NCBI RefSeq assembly: GCF_047663525.1
Contig: NC_092605.1
Coordinates: forward strand, 1,178,001 to 1,242,000
Length of the DNA: 64,000 bases
Reading direction: 5' to 3'
From: Anas platyrhynchos
Taxonomy: Eukaryota > Chordata > Aves > Anseriformes > Anatidae
The position numbers and the translations under genes are program-made. Shown in pieces: positions 1 through 12,000 of this stretch (position 1 is the stretch's first letter; each line of letters starts with the position of its first letter). The notes beneath the pieces are model-generated. The model was not told where the DNA came from. It searched no databases and saw nothing but the letters and a program-made list of their open reading frames with translations.

Positions 1-3000
1 TCCCTGCGCTTCCTGCTGTGGGAAGCAGAACTGCTCCCCTCCGCCTCACTGCTGCTTGCTGAGTGACCACGGCTTGTGCCCTGCTGCGAGGGATGTGGTG
101 GGGCCAGCCCCACGTGGCAGCTCCAGCATCCAGCTCCTCCTGCGAGGTCAGGGCTTTTGGGGCAGGGGGCAGAGAAGTGGTGCCAGGGCGCCAACCTGGC
201 ACGGGTGCTGCAGCCTGTGCTGAGCTGCTTAAAAAAAATAAAAGCCTTGGATTGTCTCCTCTCCCTTTTCAAAGCAGATTTTCCCCCTTTATAAGGCAGG
301 AAAAGGTGCTGCATGTTGCTTATTATCTAGAGGACAGAGCTGGGGATTGCTCGGGGCAGTGAACGTGGTGCGTGGAGAGGGCACGGGGCTTGGCCCCAGG
401 TCCCACATTGTGCCCGTGTCCTGCAGGCACTGCCTGGTGGAGCTTAATCCATGAGAAGGGGCTTCATCACAGCACTGAGATGGTTCCGAACCAAAAACCC
501 CTGGTGGTTTTCAAGGAAGACCACTCCTGTGCCTTAAAAGCAGCCCTAAGCGCAATTTGGCTGCTGTGGGGATTTTTTCAGCCTGTCATGGTCAGCAGAC
601 GCTGCGGTTACGGGCTGTTACTGCTGAATGTGGCAGTAAAAGCCAGGGGTTTATTTCTCGTGAATCAGTCCAGAGCTGCTGTTGTACACGAGGAATGAAA
701 GCCGGGACCGCAGCGAGGCAGCCGCTGCCTCAGATCTCTTGCCCTAATTATGGAGTTGCTGAGATTTTCTTGACCTGTGTTCAAATCCGGGAGAAGAAAC
801 CAATTCCGTTCACTTCGTGTCCCTTATAAAGAAGAACAAAAACAAACATTCAGATGAAACAGTCATCAAGGAGCCCAAACTGCTGTAACTTCATTACACG
901 CTGGTTACGGCTGAGGCACAAAATCGAGGTCACGCTGGGTTTAGGGCCTTGATTGAATCAGTGCACCACCGAGGGAGCTGCGCTGGCCCGAGCAGTTCCT
1001 CACCCCCTGGTAGTGCTGCGAGCAATTGGATTGCTTGGTGAGGCCGGTGGAGCAATTGCATTTATTTTTTTGGGGGGGAGAGGAGGGCACAGTGCCCAGT
1101 GTTGGGGTAACACGGGGGGCACGTGGCCGAGCTCGGCTCCTGCCTGCGTCCCCCCTGCCGTCCCCCCCTGCTCCTGCAGGGATGCTGCAAGCGTTAAACG
1201 CCCCCTGTGCCAAATAGCCCAGAGGTTTTTATAAACTTGTGTAATTGGAACCTCGTTCTGATATTCCCACCAGGAGAAGTAATTTTTAGCCATAGGTCAA
1301 GAAGCACTAACTGACGAGGAGTTTGTGCAAACCAGGTTACGAGGGCTTATGTAAAAGTCAAATAGGGAAGAATTATGTAAAAGCTCTGGCTCCAGATAAC
1401 CGGCTCCAGCTTTTCGCCAGCTTTCAGCCCGGCGAGGCTGAGTCCCAACGCAGCGGTTACCCACGTGTGCTCCATACAGCCCAGCAGCTTCACCTCCCGC
1501 AGCTCAGGACCTGGTGGGAGAACCCCCTGGAGCCCCGAGGCTTCAAGATCTGGTCCTACACATCCTAAAGCAATTGCTACAACTCCCCTCAACCGAGTGG
1601 TTTTCTATATAAATGAAGTTAAACCTTTATTTTTTATTTTTTTTCCTCTCTGGCTGAGAAGCCTCATGCTGCTTCTGGCAGGCTGATCTCCCAGCCCAAC
1701 GTGCAGCTTTTGGGGCCGTGCCCGCCGTGCGTTTTGGACACAGATCCCACACACCAGGGGCTGCCCTGCGGTGTCCCCAGGCTGCGGGGACGTTCGCGGC
1801 GGCTGGCGAAGCTCTGCACAGCCCGCTGAGGCTCTCACAGCTCGTTCCCTGAACGTTTTATGTAACACCACGTGTGCAGAGCTGTACAGGAATAGTAGAA
1901 GGATGAGGCTGCTGCCCCGCGGAACAGATGTGAGATAGAAAGAGAAATGGGGGAGGACACCGTGCCTCGGGGAGAGGGGCAGGAGGCCGGTGGCTGGGCA
2001 GCGGGGCGCTTCTTGGCCTCGTGTTTCACCTCGGATAACCGCTGATGCCGTGGCTCTCTGGGCATCTGCTCGCCCAGCGAGCTGCTTCTCATAGGGAAAA
2101 AACATTTTCTCTCTTTGGAAGAGGTCTGCGGGCTCTTTGGGGCACGGGAGCAGCTGTTTTACAGCAGCTCCCCAGCTGGGAGCCAGCGTGGGGCTGAGTC
2201 TGGGATGGGAGCAGTGAGCTCCCCCAGCGAGGAGGGGTTTGAGCTGTTTCAGGGATGCCGTGTACCCTGATGCCACGTACCCCTGAGTGCTTTTCCTGCC
2301 TTGTTTCGAGGCAGCAGCTTTGAGCACAGCGTGCAATGCGAGGCCGACCCCTGCCTGAGGTGTTGCAGCCTGCAGAGGGGCTGGCACGCGTCCTGCACTG
2401 CGGGGCACGGCTGGACGCAGGTTTTACCCAGCTCTGCATAAACCCAGGCCAAGGAGCTTAACTCCCATGCAGGAACCAAATTCTGGAGACAAAGGGAACC
2501 CGTTTCCCTCCCCAGGAGCCGGGGGGGCTGAGCACCCCCAGAGCTCTTCTCAACTTTGACCCTGGGCTGTGCTAGGGCTCGAGCTGCTCCTCCTTGGGGC
2601 TGTGGCAGCTTAGAAGCTCTTCCTCTGTTAATCAGCCTAGCTCCTTTCCTATTTTATCTCATTACTTTCTAATTATTCTCCCTTGTGGTTCCTTAAATAA
2701 ATCCCCATTTCTCGTGTTTACTTCTGTTGGATGTTCCAGCCTGCCCCTATCAGGCCAGCACAGCTTGCAGGCTCCTCTCCCTTCTCCTCTTCCCTCAGCC
2801 TTTTCTCCCTGCTGCTCTGCTCTCTTCTCGTCCCCAAAATCAGGCTCTTGTCTGGGATACCACGAGGACACGGTCCCCTCTGCTCTGCATTCAGCTCAGG
2901 ACCACTCACTGCCCCGAAACGTGCCCGTAGTGCTTTGACTTTGTGGTCCCTGGGTTTTTTGCCGTGCCCTAAGCAGAGCCTGGCTCCCGCTTGGTTTGGT

Positions 3001-6000
3001 CCCCGTTGGCCTCGCAGCAGTTCCCTCACTCAGCCCATTTCACAGACATTGGCAGCGCTGATAAAAGATCTGTAATGGTGATTTTCTCAGCGCTGAGGTG
3101 ATTAGCATTGCCCTTGGCTTATATTCATAACTGATCTTCGTGTTCTTGCCTCGGATGGAATGGTTGGAGCTAATTTCCTTCATCACAGCCGTGTTATTAG
3201 AGACTCGAGCGAAATTCAGTAAATGCTGCTGCTTCGCCTGCACTACCAGCACCGATTGCAGCGTGTGCTTGAAGAGAACCCGGGTCCTGACATCCGTTAG
3301 CAGCCCTTTCACCTTCACACCTCCAGCTGTCGGCTGTGAGGATGCTGTTAGTCCGAGCAGCGGGACCTCGGTGCGCCCTGGCTTTCCTGCAGCAGCGATG
3401 GCAGCGGCTGGGTCCCTTCGCAGCATCTGCTCTCCTTTTGTGTTTCCTTGTTCCAAAGTGCCTGACGTGTGGGGGTAACTGGGAGCAGCTCCCGTGCACG
3501 GCCCCTTTGTGGTGCTGCTGGCTGGACCCGTGCCCTGCGCCCCGCTCTCTGCCCTGGGCAGCTGGGTGAGCCCCAGGAGCTGGCTCCTGCCACCTCGCTA
3601 ACTGGGTCAGCAGAGCTGCTGAAGACGAGGTGGATGTGCTCAGGAGTGGGGGAAGGGGGGGTTATTTAAGGCCTCTCCAACCTAGAAACCCAGAAAAGCT
3701 TTTCTGGAGCTGCTGGTGCACACGCTGGCTCCCGGCACCGTGAGCACTGACCGGGCTGGCACCATCTCAGGTGGCCCGGCCACAGGTGGGGCTTCTCCCC
3801 TTTATGCTGGGATTTTTATTTAGGTGATGCTTAGCATCTGAATTTCATCTGGCAGCCTAAATCAAGCTCTGAAACGAACTCCAAACTGGAAAGGCGCATG
3901 CTGGCAGGCTCCTGTTGGGAAGTGGTGGTGGTGCCGCTGCGCTGCAGGAGCCCAGGCGCACACCTCCAGCTGCAAAACGCACAGATGGGACATGGGACAT
4001 GGGGTGCCCCAAAGGACACCCCAGGAACCAGGCTGGGAGGCAGAGCTGTCGCTCCTGCACGTGGCAGCAGGTAACCCTAACAAGAGACAGCGCTCTCCTT
4101 GACGTATGGTGGGGAGAGTGTGCGTTGTGCTCTGCATATTACTTTTTCCCATGCGTCTGGCACAGTTAGTGAGGTTTTTATTGGAATTGTGTTTCAGTGC
4201 ATTGTCTGAAAGCCCATTTCCATTTGAACAACTCCAAAATGAAAGCTAGCTGGTGAATAAGAGGTGGCGTTCGCCATTTTGTAATGTAATAAAGTGTAAA
4301 AACCAGGGCTCTGCATAAATCAGCGGCACATCGTGCTTATTTCCATAAAGTATATAAAGCAGTGAGAATCCTAAATTTAGAGCGCAAGCTCTCTGCTTGC
4401 AAATCAACATGTTCTAACTGGCTGCAGCCATTAAGGCGAGCCTTTCCTTAGCTAAATAATTAAAAGTATACTTGCGAAACAAGATTGAAATCAGGGATGT
4501 AAATAAGACCGCCGTGCTCGATTCGGTCACAATTAGAACTTGAAAGTTTACCGTTGCTGGGAGAAGTTCTGCCCGCCTGGCGTGGCAGGGTGCTGTGCGC
4601 CCGTCCTGAGCTCCTCACCTTCCTTGATGGCCCATTTAGGGAATTAAACCGGCTCGGTTTAGGTTGGGGGTTTGCTCTCCAGGGAGGGTGCTGTGCGTGT
4701 GGGGCGCTGGGACTCCGGCTCTGCCGCAAACCCCCTTTGAAGTCCGGGCTGTGACTTAATCTCACGGCTTTGTTGAGGTTTGTTCCATTTTGTGCCTGCT
4801 AATAAATACCGTAGCTTGCTAAAAATAACTGTTAAACATGAAGAAAGGAGAAAAGCTGCTTTGGGCCCTGAATTTCCAGTTTAATTCCCTTCCCAGGGAA
4901 GCTCAGACTTCCTGCAGCAGGTTGAGCAGTGCTGGAGCTGCACGGGGCTGCTCGTGGCTGTCCCGTGGTGTCACCCTACGAGGTGCTGGTGTCCTGCCTG
5001 CTCCATGCAGGGCAGGGCACAGCTCGTGGTGAGCACGATGCTCCTCAGGGATGCTCGGTGGTTGCTTCTGGACCACTTCAAGGGCGGCAGCTCCTTGCTG
5101 AGACAAACCAAGGGCAGGGAGTGGGGAGGAAGAGGCTGGTTGAGGGAGATGGGGACATCTCGTGTCCTCTGGTGTGCTGGTGGATGTGACCATGGAGGGC
5201 ACCCTGCTGCTCTGAAGCCCTCCCTTGTGCCGTGCTTGCACTGCGTGGCTCTGCCCCACGTGCTGCTTTCCTGCTCCCTACCAAAACCTACACGAACGTG
5301 CCCTGTTCCTGCTGGCACAGCCTGTGCGGGCGCAGCCGAGCTGGCAGAAGTCACGTAGGTAGAGCAGGAGCCGTGCCAGCAGAGGAGCCTCCTTCTGCCA
5401 CGTCTGCAGCATCTCAGCCTGCTGCTGGCGGTGCTCTGGTGTCTGCCTGGCCCCCGGGGGTGCACCAGCATCAAGGAACGGTGCTCAGCAGGCAGGGAGC
5501 CCTGTGCTGGTCCCGTGTGCCGGGGGTGATGCCGTGCGCCAGGCTGTGCCAACCTGCAGCGCTGCCCTGGCTTCGTGTGCTTTGCTTACCCAGGCTGTCC
5601 CAGGGGGGTGCAGGAGATGGGTGGGGGCTGCAGGAACCTTCTGCTAGCTTGGGATTGGGGGGGAAGCCTGGGGGCAGCCTCGCCAGCCCCCGCTGGGGCT
5701 CAGGCACCCGTTTGGTGAGAGGGCGGCTGCACGGGTACAGCTCGTCCCGCCCGCCCGCGCGCTCCCGGCCCCCGTGCTGAGTCAGCGCCTCTGCGTGGGG
5801 GGGCTCTGATGAGTAAGGGCGGGCTGGGGGGGACGTGCAGGCACACGTGTGTGTGTGTCCTGTGCTGGGGGCCTCCCACAGGCACCCCCCAGGGCTGGCC
5901 CCACCGCTCACCCCATCCCTCGGGATGCTGCGGGTCTCGTCCCCTGCTAACGGGGCTGTGGGCGCTCGCAGGGCGAAGGGGAAACCGCAGCCCCCTCTGT

Positions 6001-6019
6001 GCTTCTCTGCCCCCTCTAG
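1..6019 (+). other. BAIAP2: BAIAP2 intron (upstream part)
   Basis: This is the sequence before the first recognisable BAIAP2 exon, which begins at 6020 after a CTCTAG acceptor. I found no exon matching the upstream I-BAR coding sequence, so the earlier exons lie outside the window. The short open frames here on both strands have no family resemblance. Around 4170-4560 the base composition becomes clearly AT-rich compared with its flanks; this is treated separately as a candidate regulatory island. Confidence 0.75.
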
Positions 6020-9000
6020 TACATCGAAGCCATCAGCAACAAGCAAGGGGAGCTGGAAAACTACGTCTCGGACGGGTATAAGACGGCTCTGACGGAGGAG
6101 AGGAGACGGTTCTGCTTCCTGGTGGAGAAGCAGTGCGCGGTGGCGAAGAGCGCCATCACCTACCACGCCAAGGTGAGTCAACGGGGCCCCCCCTGCTCCC
6201 CAAACAGCCCCCATCACCAGCTCCTAGCACAGGAGCAGGGCCGTGCCCTGAGAGCCACGGGTGCCCTGGGGCTGGGGGAGCAGCGAGCACAAGGGGGGGG
6301 ATGCACCAGCAGTGCCCCCCTCCCTCCCCACTTGCTCGGAGCTGCCCTCACTCCGATGGGTGCGTCTCCCAGGGGTGCTGCTCTGTGCTTTGAGGCAGCT
6401 TCAGGCTGCGTGGGGTGGATGGGACCAGGGCTGGAGCCCCGCAGGGTGTCCTGCTGCTCTCTGCCTTCTCCTGGGCAGCACCAGCCATGGCCTGACCTCG
6501 GGGAGGTCACCCAGATTCAGCCCCCCACGCACCCCCTCCTGCGCACGTTGTGCCCATCAGGCACTCGGTCACTGAAGTTTGAGGGCTTCACCCTGGTGGG
6601 GGCTCACCCAGTTGCTTGTGCATCAGCTCCAGGTTTGTAGAAGCAGAAGAAATGCCGAGCAGCAGCGTTCCTGCTCCAAGTCCGAGCAGAACTGGTGCCT
6701 GTGGGGCATCAGGGAGGGCTCCCTCCCACCCTCATCACCCCCTGCCCATAGCAGAGGAGGAGGAAACGGAGCCGAGAGCGCTGCCCCAATCACCCACCCA
6801 CATCCCCTGCACGGGGCTGGGTCCCCATTCCCCCGGGGTGCTGTGACACCGGGCTGGAGCTGAGCCCATCTGAGGGCTGTGAGCGCGTGGCTCCCGGCAG
6901 CCTCGTGCTCCCCTCCTGCTCGCTCCCCGCTGCCGCCCCCTGGCACTCGCAGCACCCATCTGTCGCCACCACGCCTGGCGCAGGGGAGCAACGGGAAGAG
7001 TTGGGCTTAGTCAGCACTGTCCCCGGCTGTGGTAGGGGCTGAATCAATCCCCAGCACATGCAGACTGCAAACGAGAGGTGCAGGAGGAGGGAGAAATGCC
7101 CCCTGGAGCGGGTGGGGGCTGGCAGATGCGGTGGCACCGGCACCGGCGTGGCCGCAGCGTGGCCAAGCCCAACGCTCCCTGCAGCAGGGCAGGGAGGGCG
7201 GCTGTGCAAGGGGGGGGCTGTGTGGGTGCAGAATGGGCACCAGATCCCACACGTGGGCTTTGAGAGCTGGAAACACCGCGCTGCCACCCTGCCTGGGTGC
7301 TGCCACCCTGCCTGGGTGCTGCCACCCTGCCCGGGTGCCGCCGCAGGTGCCCGAGCAGCGAGGTCCGTGGTGGATGGCAGGGAAACTTGGGGATTCTGCA
7401 CTGGCTTCGGGAGCCTGTTGTGATATGTCTGGGTCGATCCTGTCTGTGAGAGCAGCCACAAAGCCGTGTGGAGGTGTAAAGTCCCCCCCCTGCAGCTCAG
7501 CTCTGCTGCGGGTGTGCATGCGGTGCGTTGCATGGGGGCTGTGCCGTGCGTTTGTCTGGGGAGTGACCGCGGCGTGGCTTTGGACATCTGCTCCCAGGGA
7601 GTCTCAAGCTGGGATGTGCTGTCCTGAGCCACGGTTGTGTTATCCGGGTAGGGATGAGGCCAGCACAGCCTCTGCCTGGCTGGGAGCAGTGTGCCAAGCT
7701 GCCCTACAGCAGCCCTGGAGGCTGTCGGGACCGAGCAGCCCCAAGCAAAAAGCTCATCTCTGGGGTCTGGGTGCCAGCACACAGCACGGGTGTGATCTTC
7801 CCACCTCCGTGTGCAGGAAAGGTGTCACGGGCATCTGCCACCTTGACGTGTCCCTGTGGCTTGTGACGTGAGTGTCCCTGGGCCTCCCGACCCGCAGCTT
7901 TATTAGGGTTTTACTGGTGGGGAACGGGACCGTGGGCACAGAGGTGCCTTGCATGGCCACTGGCTTCTTGCACAGCTCCCTGCAGCTCGTCTGTTCTCGA
8001 GCTGCCGCACACAGGGGATCTCAGTCAGCTGGGGATGGAGTTACCTCCCCCTTCCCTCTATATTTTTTTGTGATCAGAGTGATTTCTTAAATTTTTGGAG
8101 CCCAGAAGCAGCAAATCCCTGTGTTCCACCTTGTTTGTGCCCTGCGTGGAGGAGCGCATCAGTCGTGCTGCCCAAATGTGGCCGCTCTCTCATCAAATCC
8201 TTCCCTGCCGTGGCTCCCTGCACCCTCTCACCTCTCTCCCTGCACCCTCTCACCTTGCTCTCTCCGTGGCAGGGGAAGGAGATGCTGACGCAGAAGCTCC
8301 CCCTGTGGCAGCAGTCCTGCTCCGATCCCAACAAGATCCCGGACCGCGCCATCCAGCTGATGCAGCAGATGGCTGCCAGCAGCAATGGCACCATCATGCC
8401 CAGCCCTCTGTCTACATCCAAGTCCAACCTCATCATCTCTGACCCCATCCCCGGTGCCAAACCTCTCCCTGTCCCCCCGGAGCTGGCACCTTTTGTCGGA
8501 GTAAGTATCCGGGAGGTGGAGGTTGCCCTGCCCTTCCGAGCAAAGCCGGAGGGATGAGCCCAGGCCAGCGGCACCGTGGTCCTCAGCAAGTTGCTTTTGG
8601 ATGGATGGGTGCATGGGGCTGGGCACCTCCATCCTGCCTGGGGCTGTCGGGGGGCTGCGGGGAGCCCACGGGCTGGGGCTGGAGCTGTGGGGCCGTGCCA
8701 AGGCACCCTTGGGGGAAAGGTGCTTGGGGTGAGCCTCGCGTGGTGGAAACACCCTTCGGAAGGGGGTCACCTGCCCGATGTCGGGGTGTGAGCTGAGCAG
8801 TAGGGTTTGGGAGGGATTTGTGGGGTGTGAGGCGGCTCGGAGGGGTGCAGTGCCGTAGAGGTGGCCCCGCTCCCTTCCCCAGAACAGTTTATATCAGGTA
8901 GGGAACTGAATCCAGGGGGGCTTGGGCTCTGGTCTGCCGTCAGCCGCGTTCCCTGGCACCGCGTCCCTGCCCGGGGAGCTGCTGGGGGTGCCCTGCTGCT

Positions 9001-12000
9001 GAAGGCATCTCCCGTCTTCCCCCCCCTCCTCTCCTTTCTCCCTAGCGCATGTCGGCGCAGGAGGCCATGCCGGTGGTGAACGGAGCCTCGGGCACAGACA
9101 GTGACGATTACAGCCACTGGGCTGAGGTGAAGCCAGCACAGCCCAAATCTTTATCTCCTCCCCAGCCTCAGAAGCAGCTGAGCGACTCTTACTCGAACAC
9201 GCTTCCAGTTCGCAAAAACGTGCAGCCGAAAAACAGCTACGCCTCAGGTGAGGCTCCCCCAGCCCCGGGGGGTCACCCCGATGGGTGGCAGGGTCCCTTC
9301 GTTAGCGGTGGGGTCCCTTCGTTAGCGGCAGGGTGGTGACGAGCAGGGTGCCACTGCCGTGGTGCCGGGAGCTGAGCAGAGCCAGGCTCTGGCACAGCTC
9401 GCTGGAGAGCGGTGTCTCGGCCCCCGGGTGGGATTTCCAGGAGGAAAATGTTGAGAAATTAGGAAGGAGAGCGGGCAGGGAATGCTCGTACAGGGAGGCT
9501 GCTCCTTTATGGGGCTGTTGGATGATGCCAAGAACAGCGGCTGGATCCTGCCTGGATCCATGGATCTGTGAGGTCCCGAGGGACTGGGGCAAGCTGCCCC
9601 ATGTGGTGAGAGCCCAAAACCCTGTGGGATGGTTTCGGTGCCGCGGGTGGAGGCAGGCAGAAGGGACGTGGGGGATGCTGGAGAGGGGTGGGCGATGTGT
9701 GCGTACACCCTTGGGGAGCAGGCAGCCGTTGTGCAGAGAGGTGTCAGGGGTGCAAATCAGCCACCAGAAGTGTTGGGGGGTAGGGTAAGGGAGCCAGAGA
9801 CCTGGCTGTGCCCGGGCACGGTGACGGGTGAAGGACTCGGCCCTTGTTGGTCCTTGTCTCCTGCCAGCCGAAAACAAGACGCTGCCGCGCTCCAGCTCCA
9901 TGGCCGCAGGGCTCGAGAGGAACGGCAGGACGAGGGTGCAGGCCATTTTCTCTCACGCTGCCGGAGATAACAGCACCCTCCTGAGCTTCAAGGAGGGCGA
10001 CCTCATCACGCTGCTGGTGCCGGAGGCCAGGGATGGCTGGCACTACGGGGAGAGCGAGAAAACCAAACTGTGAGTGCCGCGGCCACCCCGAACCCCCCGG
10101 GGCTGGCTCCAGGAGGGCTCAGCCTTTTCTGACACCTCCATCAAAAATCGTCAGGTTGGCTTCATCCCCTGCCTTTTGCTTTCAGGAGGGGCTGGTTTCC
10201 TTTCTCCTACACGCGTGTCCTCGACAACGATGGCAGTGAGCGGGTGCACACGAGGTAGGAGCACCGCGTGCCAGCACCGGGCAGGGCTGCGGGGGCTTTG
10301 CAGGATGGGGACCCTCCACTGTTTTACCCTCCAGAGAGCCCTCATCAGAGCAGGGTGCTGCCTCGGAACAGGGATATTTTGCTTTGCCCCCCACATGGGG
10401 GAGCAAAGGGGAGCAGGGAGGGAAGGGATCCCCATGAAGGGCTCCGTGCATTTCGCCCTCATCCGCGGTGCTGCTCGGTGCCACCGAGGGCTTGCTGGCC
10501 AAGGTGGCTCGGTGACACATCCCCCGTGGGTTGTGCTGCTGCTGATGGCCCCGCTCTGCTCCCCTTCAGCCTGCAGCAGGGGAAGAGCAGCAGCACGGGC
10601 AACCTGCTCGACAAAGACGACATCGCCATCCCTCCACCCGATTACGGCATGTCCTCGCAAGCCTTCCCGTCGCAGAACGTCAACACCTTCAAGCAGAGGC
10701 CGTACAGCGTGGCCGTGCCCGCCTTCTCCCAGGTGAGCCCTGACTGCCTGCAGGGCTTTGCCAGTGCTGGGGGGGGATTTTTTTTAAAAAATGGGAGGCG
10801 TTTGAGCGAGCCCCAGAGCCTTGATCTCTGCTGGAGCCTGCAGCTTTTTGTTCCTAGCCGTGGTTTTAAAGCAGAAGGAAAGGCGTCGAAGCGCGCGCGT
10901 GGTGCAGAGCGCGTGGCGGTGAATGGGGGCTCCTCTCCAACAGGCCTGTGTTCGTTGTTTGTAGGACTACCTTATGCCCTATGGTTGTGCAATTAAAGAC
11001 TATTCCAGTGGCCTCTGCCAACCACCCTCCGCCCACTACAAGCCTTACGCTAGGTCGACAGCTGTAAGTCCGCACGTGCGCAAGGTTGCCATTGGGGCTG
11101 GCGGGCAGCTTGCGCCTGGCCCCCTCGTGCCCAGCCCCTTCTGAGCCTCTCCCCTGGAAGAGAAGGGGATGGGAAAGTGGCAGGAGAGGAGGTAGGGACA
11201 AAGGATGGGCCAGTTGGGCTCACCTGCACAGAACGGGGCAGGACACGAGGGGCGATGGCACAAAACGGCACCGCGAGCCCCCAATGGCCAACACTTGCCA
11301 ACTCCGTGGGAGCCTCCCACCAGAAACGAGCCTCTCACAGGGAGCTGGAAGCGTTTTCTCCTGGCCGTGCTGGCTCAGTTGGTGGCTCCAGGGACACGAG
11401 TGCCACTGGACACTGGTGACAGTCCCACGGGGACCTGGGGCATGGGGTTGGGGCAGACCTGGCCGGGGTTTCCCCCACCAGCAGTGTCCAAACCCAGCAC
11501 AGGGCTTCTGGATAAGGAGTTAGGGACGGTGCGTGGTGATGAGGGCAGCATAGCCCGGCTGTCTCTGCAGGGACGGGACAAACACAGCCCCACTCCATGC
11601 CAGGGGAAGCCAGGCAGGTTTTGCTGATGGATTTGGGGTTTCAGGAGCATTCCCTGGGCAGTGGGAACACGGGCAGCAGCTCCGGGTCCTTCCTGGCAGG
11701 ATCCCGTTTGCCACAGGGAGCTGAGCTGCTCACAGCCAGACCCCGGGGCACGTCCTCATCCGGAGCACAGCATCCTCACGGGATCACCTCCCAGCCCCGT
11801 TCCCACACGTCCCAGACTGAGCGCCAGCTGAAGGGGAAAACGGTCCAAAACCCTGTGCGATTTCTGGTGGGAGTTAATACAGCACAAACACCTTCTTCCA
11901 CAGAGCATTTCCTTGGTGTTTCTCAGAGTTTTGCTCCCTTTCCAAGTGTCTCACATCTCGAAAGTCACTGGAGCTTTGAGCCAAGGTGGGGCAGGGCAGA

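Noticed and set aside
1605-2408. A 267-residue minus-strand ORF in the BAIAP2 intron
   Set aside because: It has no recognisable domain, no conserved pattern and a composition typical of random GC-rich sequence.
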